8,168 nt of DNA, from the NCBI GenBank assembly GCA_030673425.1, contig DAOVJB010000047.1, positions 1 through 8,168 on the forward strand, read 5' to 3'. The stretch is from Elusimicrobiota bacterium. GTDB lineage: Bacteria > CAYTYR01 > UBA6262 > DAOVJB01. Positions 1 to 5,672 of the stretch are shown here, piece after piece. The position numbers and the translations under genes are program-made. The notes below the pieces were generated by a model that did no database searches, had not been told where the DNA came from, and was given only the letters and a program-made list of their open reading frames with translations. Numbering within the stretch: position 1 is the first letter of the stretch; every line of letters starts with the position of its first letter.

Positions 1-1005
1 CCCTATGATGAATATTTTCGCCTATTGTCTCAAGAGGTAAGAAATATTGTAAAAGAAGCCGGTATTGTGGGATTAGGAGGAGCAGCTTTTCCTACTCATG
101 TGAAATTGACCCCGCCTCAGAACAAACCAATTGATACAGTTATAATAAATGGTTGTGAATGTGAACCGTATTTAACCTGTGATTATCAATTGATGATAAA
201 ACACCCAAAAGAAATTATTGAAGGATTAAAGATAATTATGAAGACTCTTGATGCCTCAAGAGGGATTGTCGGGATTGAAAAGGATAAACCTCTTGCGTTA
301 GAGAGGATTGCTAAAGAAGTAACTAAAGAACCGAATATTGACGTTATTCCATTGAAGACAAAATATCCACAGGGAGCAGAAAAACAGCTTATAGATGCTA
401 TCCTTAAAAGAAGAGTTCCCCCCGACGGATTACCGTTAGATGTAGAGTGTGTCGTGAATAATGTAGGAACTACTCTGGCAATAAGAGATGCGATAGTAAA
501 AGGTTCCCCATTGATTGAAAGAGTCGTTACAGTTACCGGGAGAGGTGTAAGAAATCCCCAGAATGTCAGGGTAAGGATAGGAACCTTAATCTCTGAGCTT
601 ATCAGGCAGTGTGGGGGGTATAATCAGGAACCAGGTAAGATTATTATGGGTGGACCTATGATGGGATTAGCCCAGTCTACTGATGATGTTCCGGTAATGA
701 AAGGAACATCAGGGATACTTGTATTAACCAAAGAAGAAGTAGACACAAAAGAAGAGAGTGCTTGTATAAAATGTTCTAAATGTGTTGATGCTTGTCCCAT
801 GAATTTATTGCCTAATATGATAGTGTTATATGCAAAAAATAGAATCTGGGATAAAACAGAAGAATATAACATTAGTGATTGTATGGAATGCGGTGCTTGT
901 GCTTATGTCTGTCCTGCAAAAATACCTTTGGTTGAATATATTAAAAAAGCCAAATTCACAGTGTCTGTGATAAAAAAGAAAAAAATGACGACAAAGAGAG
1001 GATAA
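1..1005 (+). CDS. rnfC: Rnf electron-transport complex subunit C, 5'-truncated by the window edge
   Basis: RnfC is the peripheral, NAD(H)- and FMN-binding subunit of the Rnf complex, which couples ferredoxin:NAD+ electron transfer to Na+ or H+ pumping at the cytoplasmic membrane. The frame is open from base 1 and ends in TAA at 1003-1005. The TTG at position 25 is internal, because family members carry roughly another 100 N-terminal residues before this point. Visible signatures are the EAGIVGLGGAAFPTHVKL segment and INGCECEPYLTCD of the NADH-binding 51-kDa-like domain, then an SLBB-like region. Two ferredoxin-type clusters follow: CIKCSKCVDACP (Cys codons at 763, 772, 781 and 793) and CMECGACAYVCP (880, 889, 898 and 910). 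All eight cluster cysteines are present. The C-terminus is a short Lys-rich tail. rnfD follows with essentially no gap, so the two are translationally coupled. Identification is firm from the motifs. The missing N-terminal part cannot be judged. Confidence 0.96.
   Translation, partial: PYDEYFRLLSQEVRNIVKEAGIVGLGGAAFPTHVKLTPPQNKPIDTVIINGCECEPYLTCDYQLMIKHPKEIIEGLKIIMKTLDASRGIVGIEKDKPLALERIAKEVTKEPNIDVIPLKTKYPQGAEKQLIDAILKRRVPPDGLPLDVECVVNNVGTTLAIRDAIVKGSPLIERVVTVTGRGVRNPQNVRVRIGTLISELIRQCGGYNQEPGKIIMGGPMMGLAQSTDDVPVMKGTSGILVLTKEEVDTKEESACIKCSKCVDACPMNLLPNMIVLYAKNRIWDKTEEYNISDCMECGACAYVCPAKIPLVEYIKKAKFTVSVIKKKKMTTKRG
996..1001 (+). promoter_or_regulatory. Shine-Dalgarno site for rnfD (decides the start)
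   Basis: GAGAGG lies at the very end of rnfC. It sits 7 nt before the TTG at 1009 but only 4 nt before the TTG at 1006. The 1009 start also gives an N-terminus (MNKELIISVSPHIR) resembling known RnfD proteins, so the second of the two tandem TTG codons is preferred. Confidence 0.6.
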
Positions 1006-1008
1006 TTG

Positions 1009-1935
1009 TTGAATAAAGAGTTAATTATTTCAGTTTCACCACATATAAGGGTAAAAGAAGATACACAGAGTGTAATGCGTGATGTGATTATTGCTTTGAC
1101 GCTAGCTATGATCGCCTCTGTTTATTTTTTTGGCTGGTATGCATTGCTAATCTCGGTTGTTAGTGTTGTTGTTTGTATATTGACAGAATTCGTCTTCCAG
1201 AAATTAGTAAAGAAAAAAGTCGCCGTAGGAGATTTGAGTGCAGTTGTAACAGGACTGCTTTTTGCTTTTGTTCTTCCACCTTCAGTTCCTTTATGGATAG
1301 TAGTTATTGGAGCAATGGTTTCTATTATTCTTGGTAAACAAATTTTCGGGGGATTAGGACATAATCCTTTTAATCCGGCTCTGGTGGGAAGGGCGGTTCT
1401 GGTGGCTTCATGGCCTGTTCATATGACAACATGGATTCGTCCTTTTGATGCAGTTACCAGTGCATCACCATTAGGAATAGTTAAAGAGGGGTTAGATCAA
1501 ACTCTTCCGAGTTATTTAGAGCTTTTTTTAGGAAATAGAGCAGGGTGTTTGGGTGAAACTTCTGTATTAGCTTTATTAATTGGTGCTATTTATCTTTTAT
1601 ATAGACGACAAATTAGCTGGCATATTCCGTTAGTTTACGTTGGAACAGTGGCTTTAATGTCGGTAATTTTTAATAGGGACCCTTTGTTTAACATATTGGC
1701 AGGAGGGTTAATATTAGGTGCATTCTTTATGGCTACAGATATGGTAACTACACCGATTACTACAAAGGGGAAATTAATCTTTGGGTTAGGATGTGGTTTT
1801 TTTACAGCTTTAATTAGATTTACCGGTGGTTTTCCCGAAGGGGTTTGTTATTCTATTTTAATTATGAACATGTTTACTCCTCTGATTGACCGCTATACCC
1901 AGCCATGTAGGTTTGGAGCAAAGAAAACAAAATAG
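1009..1935 (+). CDS. rnfD: Rnf electron-transport complex subunit D
   Basis: RnfD is an integral membrane subunit of the Rnf ferredoxin:NAD+ oxidoreductase. It normally carries a covalently bound FMN attached by ApbE and forms part of the electron path and ion channel. The 308-residue product has the usual family length. It opens with SPHIR, contains many hydrophobic helices (for example about residues 24-60, 72-110 and several after 178), the conserved HNPFNPAL at 118-125, and ends with MFTPLIDRYTQPCRFG. The flavin-attachment region reads DAVTSASPL (147-155): the usual acceptor Thr is Ser153 (TCA at 1465-1467), a conservative change that could still allow a phosphoester bond. Start: tandem TTG codons at 1006 and 1009, with 1009 preferred by ribosome-binding-site spacing and homology; starting at 1006 would add one residue. 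In known rnf operons rnfG comes next, but here an unrelated carbamoyltransferase begins 45 nt downstream. Confidence 0.95.
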   Translation: MNKELIISVSPHIRVKEDTQSVMRDVIIALTLAMIASVYFFGWYALLISVVSVVVCILTEFVFQKLVKKKVAVGDLSAVVTGLLFAFVLPPSVPLWIVVIGAMVSIILGKQIFGGLGHNPFNPALVGRAVLVASWPVHMTTWIRPFDAVTSASPLGIVKEGLDQTLPSYLELFLGNRAGCLGETSVLALLIGAIYLLYRRQISWHIPLVYVGTVALMSVIFNRDPLFNILAGGLILGAFFMATDMVTTPITTKGKLIFGLGCGFFTALIRFTGGFPEGVCYSILIMNMFTPLIDRYTQPCRFGAKKTK

Positions 1936-1980
1936 ATGGCAATATAAAGAGAACTTATAGAAAGATCTTTTATACTGAAT

Positions 1981-3798
1981 ATGAATATTTTAGGGATTTC
2001 TGCTTTTTATCATGATAGCGCTGCTTGTCTTATCCAGGACGGTAAAATAGTTGCAGCTGTTCAGGAAGAACGTTTTACCCGCAAGAAGCATGACTTTTCT
2101 TTTCCCATCAATTCCATAAATTATTGCCTGTGCGAAGGAGGAATATCCGGAAAGGATCTGGATTTTGTTGCTTTTTATGATAAACCTTTCTTAAAGTTTG
2201 AGCGGATACTAAATACTTACTTAACTTTTGTCCCTTTTGGAATCCGTTCTTTTGTAAAAGCAATACCGTTATGGATAAAAGAGAAGCTTTGGATAAAAGA
2301 AATGATCAGAAAAGAACTCAAATATGACGGTAAAATTGTTTTTACAGAACATCACGAATCTCATGCCGCGTCCGCCTTTTTCCCCTCACCTTTTCAGGAG
2401 GCCGCTTTCCTTACCATGGATGGTGTAGGAGAGTTGGCTACATCCAGCTTTGGTAGTGCCAAAGACAATAAACTGAATATCATATCAGAGATTCATTTTC
2501 CCCATTCTTTAGGTTTACTCTATTCCGCCTTTACTTATTACACTGGATTTAAGGTTAATTCCGGAGAATATAAATTGATGGGATTGGCACCTTATGGTGA
2601 GCCAAAATTCAAGGATTTGATATTGTCAGAGTTGGTAGACTTAAAAGAAGACGGATCTTTCAAACTCAATATGAACTATTTTAATTACTGTGCTGGTCTG
2701 ACAATGACGAATAAAAAATTCCAGAGATTATTCGGTGGTCCTTCACGCAGACCCGAGTCAAGACTAACTCAGCGGGAAATGGACATAGCGCGGTCTATTC
2801 AAGAGGTTACTGAGGAAATAATGTTGCGTATGGCCAAACACGTATATAAAGAGACTAAACAGAAAAACCTGTGTTTAGCCGGTGGAGTAGCATTAAATTG
2901 TGTTGGTAACGGGAGAATTTTAAGAGACGGTCCTTTTGAAAATATATGGATACAACCAGCAGCTGGGGATTCAGGAGGAGCATTGGGAGCAGCTTTATTC
3001 GTGTGGTATCAATATTTGGGGAACCAGAGAAATGCCGATGGCAGGAAAGATATGATGCAGGGAGCCTATCTGGGGCCAAAATTTGACAGTGATTATATAG
3101 CTGATTATTTGAATAAGAATAATATATCTTATGTTAAGTTAAGTAATACTGAAATCCCCGGAAAGATTGCCGAATTAATAGCTGCTCAAAAAGTGATTGG
3201 TTGGTTTCAGGGACGCATGGAATTTGGTCCCAGGGCGTTGGGAAGTCGTTCGATTATTGGAGATGCACGCTCTTTGAAGATGCAGGAGACAATAAATCTT
3301 AAGATAAAGTTTCGTGAAAGTTTCAGACCATTTGCTCCGTCAGTATTAAAGGAGAAGGCATCGGATTATTTCCAAATGGATTGTGAAAGTCCGTATATGC
3401 TCTTAGTAGCTCCTGTAAAAAAAGAAATACGCCGGGAATTATCCCAAGAGCAGCAAAAACTTTTTGGACTGGGTAAGTTAAATATTGTTCGCTCAACTAT
3501 TCCCGCAGTGACCCATGTAGATTACTCTGCGCGAGTGCAGACAGTTGACAAAGAGTATAATCCTTTGTATTATGAGACGATAGCCGCATTTAATGAAAGA
3601 TATAACTGTCCTGTAATTATTAACACCTCTTTTAACGTAAGAGGGGAGCCTATAGTATGTACTCCTAAAGATGCTTATGAGTGTTTCATGTACACTAATA
3701 TGGATTACTTGATTATGGGGAATTTCTTGCTGGAGAAAAAAGAACAAAAGCCGTTAGATAGAGACATCGAATGGCTTAAGGAATTTGAGTTGGATTAG
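1981..3798 (+). CDS. O-carbamoyltransferase, NodU/CmcH/TobZ/SxtI family
   Basis: Enzymes of this family use carbamoyl phosphate and ATP to form carbamoyl-adenylate and then transfer the carbamoyl group to a hydroxyl of a sugar, antibiotic or toxin scaffold. The 605-residue product has the two-domain family layout. An N-terminal Kae1-like domain (about 1-350) starts MNILGISAFYHDSAACLI and contains QEERFTRKKHD, the metal-binding-type HHESHAASAFF (His124, His125, His128), MDGVGE with Asp147, SGEYKLMGLAPYG (194-206) and LAGGVALNC (298-306). A C-terminal YrdC-like domain follows (about 395-575) with GRMEFGPRALGSRS (411-424) and a late INTSFN. No catalytic motif I know for the family is missing. 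The canonical N-terminus fixes the ATG, although it has no clear ribosome-binding site, unlike its neighbours. SxtJ- and DUF5989-like genes follow, the arrangement also described for sxtI-sxtJ-sxtK in saxitoxin clusters. The acceptor cannot be read from the sequence; a surface glycan or small metabolite is inferred. Confidence 0.95.
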   Translation: MNILGISAFYHDSAACLIQDGKIVAAVQEERFTRKKHDFSFPINSINYCLCEGGISGKDLDFVAFYDKPFLKFERILNTYLTFVPFGIRSFVKAIPLWIKEKLWIKEMIRKELKYDGKIVFTEHHESHAASAFFPSPFQEAAFLTMDGVGELATSSFGSAKDNKLNIISEIHFPHSLGLLYSAFTYYTGFKVNSGEYKLMGLAPYGEPKFKDLILSELVDLKEDGSFKLNMNYFNYCAGLTMTNKKFQRLFGGPSRRPESRLTQREMDIARSIQEVTEEIMLRMAKHVYKETKQKNLCLAGGVALNCVGNGRILRDGPFENIWIQPAAGDSGGALGAALFVWYQYLGNQRNADGRKDMMQGAYLGPKFDSDYIADYLNKNNISYVKLSNTEIPGKIAELIAAQKVIGWFQGRMEFGPRALGSRSIIGDARSLKMQETINLKIKFRESFRPFAPSVLKEKASDYFQMDCESPYMLLVAPVKKEIRRELSQEQQKLFGLGKLNIVRSTIPAVTHVDYSARVQTVDKEYNPLYYETIAAFNERYNCPVIINTSFNVRGEPIVCTPKDAYECFMYTNMDYLIMGNFLLEKKEQKPLDRDIEWLKEFELD

Positions 3799-3807
3799 GG
3801 GAAATAG

Positions 3808-4224
3808 ATGGTGATTGAGGAAATTAATAATATCAAGACTGAAAAAAAAGAACTTCGAAAATTTGGTATAACGATTGGTATCGCTTTATGTCTATGGGGT
3901 GCCGTATTCTTTTGGCGCGATAAAGATTACTATAGCTACTTTTTCATTCTTTCGGCGGTATTTCTGTTCTTAGGGCTGGTTTTGCCGCCTTTATTGAAAC
4001 CTGTTTATAAAATATGGATCATTTTTGCTAGATATATGAACTGGTTTATAACCAGAATCATCTTGGTTGTTCTGTTATATTTTATATTTACACCTATTGG
4101 TTTTATAGCTAAGCTCTTTGGTAAGGATTTTTTAGATCTGAAGTTTAGAGAAAAATCCAGTACTTATTGGATTCCAAAAGATAAAATAGAACTAGAAAAA
4201 AGAGATTATGAAAAACAATTCTGA
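3808..4224 (+). CDS. SxtJ-like small membrane protein
   Basis: This 138-residue membrane protein has no established biochemical function. It has a charged N-terminus (about 1-18), three hydrophobic segments (about 19-36, 43-61 and 78-104) and a cytosolic-looking charged tail (about 105-138) that contains SSTYWIPKDK. Size, helix pattern, the short FWRDKD loop between helices 1 and 2, and position directly after a carbamoyltransferase match the SxtJ family. Family homologues are commonly found beside O-carbamoyltransferase genes. AGGGGA at 3797-3802, overlapping the upstream stop codon, is a good ribosome-binding site 5 nt before the ATG, so translation is probably coupled to the carbamoyltransferase. 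Its 3' end overlaps the SGNH gene by 17 nt. A plausible role, inferred only, is to recruit or hold the soluble carbamoyltransferase at the membrane. Confidence 0.82.
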   Translation: MVIEEINNIKTEKKELRKFGITIGIALCLWGAVFFWRDKDYYSYFFILSAVFLFLGLVLPPLLKPVYKIWIIFARYMNWFITRIILVVLLYFIFTPIGFIAKLFGKDFLDLKFREKSSTYWIPKDKIELEKRDYEKQF

Positions 4225-5389
4225 AAACCTAAAAAGAACGGACATTTCAAAAAAAAAGAAAATATTTTTTGTAATAGCTACAGTTTTTTTAATATTAATT
4301 CTAATTTCAGCCATTGGTGAGTTTATTTTAAGAGTCCTGCCTATTACGGGAACAAGAATTGAATGCTTTGAATTCGATCCATTAGTAGGTAGTCATTTCT
4401 ATCCAGACTCAACAGTAGTTTACTGTAATGATAAAGGTGATTTTATTAGGAGGAGAGTTAATTCCTTAGGGTATTTAGATGTAGAGCATAATAAAGAAAA
4501 GAAAAAAGGGGTTTATAGGATAGGTTTTTTTGGTGATTCATTTACAGATGCCAGGCAAGTATTGTTAAAAGATACTTTTTTTAAGGTAATAGAAAGAAAA
4601 CTTAAAAATTACAATGTTGAATCTCTATCCTTTGGGGTTTCAGGATTCGGTACGTTACAATCATACTTAAATAGCAAAAGATATAGAGATTATTTTGATC
4701 TTGATTTAGTCGTCTATGTATTTTGCGAAAATGATCTTGGTGATAATATAAAAGAGATAAAAAGAAGCCCGAGCTTTCCCTTTGCCGTTCTTAAAGAGAA
4801 TGGTTTTGAGATTGACTATTCTTTCAGGGATAAGAATAGTTTTAAGAAGAAAATTTATTATAAATTTTATAACTATCTAAAAATGCATTCCCTATTGATG
4901 GCAACGCTACTTGATAGGGTTAGATTATTGATAAATTATGGTATGAAAGTTAAAGTTACCGAGAAAGATATGATGATGGCAGGAGAATCAGATGTTAATA
5001 AAATACCGGATCAAAATGATTTGCCGTCAACTTGGCCGGATTCGTGGCGAGGCTATGCCGAAAATCTCACTTCGGCTATTATTCTAAGATGGCAGAGTGA
5101 TATAAATGCCCAATCACGAGAATTTGCTATTTTGTATATACCAAGACAGGGCGAGATGGAAAAAGAAACAAGAAATCAAGATTCATGGAAATCCTGGCTT
5201 GAATCTTTATGCAGAAGAAACAAAGTTACATTAATTGACCCAACGTCCGATTTGCTTAAGGTGCAAATATCAGGTAAAAAAGTTTTTTATGACCATTTTA
5301 CCAAGTATGGACATACAGTATTTGCAGGGGCGTTTGTAACTTGGTTTGTGAAAAGCTCACCAGAACGCATAAAAAATTATGAGGATTAA
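4208..5389 (+). CDS. Membrane-anchored SGNH/GDSL-type hydrolase or acyltransferase
   Basis: The 393-residue product has a Lys-rich N-terminus, one membrane helix (about 19-41) and a large domain predicted to lie outside the cytoplasm. The fold is indicated by IGFFGDSFTDAR with nucleophile candidate Ser111 (block I), SFGVSGFGTLQSY with Gly143/Gly146 (block II), VFCENDLGDN with Asn175 (block III), and a C-terminal YDHFTKYGH with His363 (block V). The usual catalytic Asp lies two or three residues before the His; here Asp362 directly precedes it, so the triad assignment is uncertain. The family covers lipases, esterases and polysaccharide O-acetyl-modifying enzymes; AlgJ/AlgX-like acetyl transfer or removal is possible but unproven. 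The start at 4208 lies inside the SxtJ-like gene with an AAGAGA-type site just upstream, and the next gene begins 3 nt after the stop. It sits between the J-like and K-like genes, which suggests a shared extracytoplasmic substrate with the carbamoyltransferase. Confidence 0.85.
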   Translation: MKNNSENLKRTDISKKKKIFFVIATVFLILILISAIGEFILRVLPITGTRIECFEFDPLVGSHFYPDSTVVYCNDKGDFIRRRVNSLGYLDVEHNKEKKKGVYRIGFFGDSFTDARQVLLKDTFFKVIERKLKNYNVESLSFGVSGFGTLQSYLNSKRYRDYFDLDLVVYVFCENDLGDNIKEIKRSPSFPFAVLKENGFEIDYSFRDKNSFKKKIYYKFYNYLKMHSLLMATLLDRVRLLINYGMKVKVTEKDMMMAGESDVNKIPDQNDLPSTWPDSWRGYAENLTSAIILRWQSDINAQSREFAILYIPRQGEMEKETRNQDSWKSWLESLCRRNKVTLIDPTSDLLKVQISGKKVFYDHFTKYGHTVFAGAFVTWFVKSSPERIKNYED

Positions 5390-5392
5390 ATA

Positions 5393-5551
5393 ATGTCAAA
5401 GTTTTCAATAATCAAAGAATTCTGGGAATTCCTAAGAGTCCGAAAAAAGTGGTGGCTGGTACCGGTTATTATTTTTCTGCTTTTGTTAGGTGCATTAATT
5501 TTCCTTACGCAAGGTTCTGCCATCGCTCCTTTTATCTATACGTTGTTCTAA
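5393..5551 (+). CDS. DUF5989 / SxtK-like single-helix small membrane protein
   Basis: This is a 52-residue gene that length cut-offs tend to miss. The protein has an amphipathic, basic N-terminal part (FSIIKEFWEFLRVRKKWW), one membrane helix (about 22-38) and a conserved-looking tail ending LTQGSAIAPFIYTLF. That pattern matches the DUF5989 family, whose members typically read EFWEFLRVRKKWWL then GSAxAPFIYTLF and sit next to carbamoyltransferase and SxtJ-like genes; SxtK of saxitoxin clusters is a comparable small protein. GAGGA at 5381-5385, within the end of the SGNH gene, is a ribosome-binding site 7 nt before the ATG. The gene is the last of the cassette and is followed by a terminator. 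The function is unknown. A membrane adaptor for the carbamoyltransferase or its substrate is a guess from context. Confidence 0.88.
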   Translation: MSKFSIIKEFWEFLRVRKKWWLVPVIIFLLLLGALIFLTQGSAIAPFIYTLF

Positions 5552-5599
5552 GTAATATTTCGCGGGGAGTTTTAACAAAGGTTTCTTAATTGGCACAAG

Positions 5600-5650
5600 A
5601 ACGTGGAATTGAGAATCTGTCTTTCCTTAGTTTCACGTTTTTTTATTTTA
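5600..5650 (+). terminator. Rho-independent terminator after the carbamoyltransferase cassette
   Basis: AACGTGGAA (5600-5608) pairs with TTTCACGTT (5631-5639) with a single G-U wobble. The helix can extend inward through TTGAG against CTTAG-type pairing, leaving a loop of about a dozen bases. Seven consecutive T residues (5638-5644) and a further T-rich stretch follow directly. This separates the cassette from the next gene. Confidence 0.8.
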
Positions 5651-5657
5651 TAGTTAC

Positions 5658-5665
5658 AAGAGGGG
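5658..5665 (+). promoter_or_regulatory. Shine-Dalgarno site of the lamin-tail protein gene
   Basis: AAGAGGGG lies 7 nt before the ATG at 5673. It supports that start, which directly precedes a good signal peptide. Confidence 0.75.
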
Positions 5666-5672
5666 TATTAAT

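Larger units (their letters stand above)
5552..5672 (+). other. Intergenic region between the cassette and the lamin-tail gene
   Basis: These 121 bases hold the terminator and the ribosome-binding site of the next gene. Only about 20 bases separate the T-run from the start signals, so a promoter for the downstream gene would have to lie upstream of, or overlap, the terminator, unless that gene is read by readthrough. I see no convincing -35/-10 pair: TTAACA at 5572-5577 has no matching -10 at standard spacing. Confidence 0.6.

Noticed and set aside
624-872. Minus-strand open frame of 82 codons inside rnfC
   Set aside because: Antisense to conserved ferredoxin-motif coding sequence, with no recognisable protein features.
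25-1005. TTG at 25 as the true start of rnfC
   Set aside because: The frame is open upstream to base 1, and the protein would lack the N-terminal part found in RnfC proteins; a gene cut by the window edge explains it better.
1936-1947. ATG GCA ATA TAA directly after the rnfD stop, as a possible remnant of a following rnf gene
   Set aside because: Only three codons, no similarity to the start of RnfG, and no ribosome-binding site.
2855-3747. Two minus-strand open frames (2855-3079 and 3493-3747) inside the carbamoyltransferase
   Set aside because: They overlap conserved coding sequence and their translations resemble no family.
5590-5606. TTGGCAC resembling the -24 element of a sigma-54 promoter
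   Set aside because: No TTGC-type -12 element at the required spacing, and the bases overlap the terminator stem.
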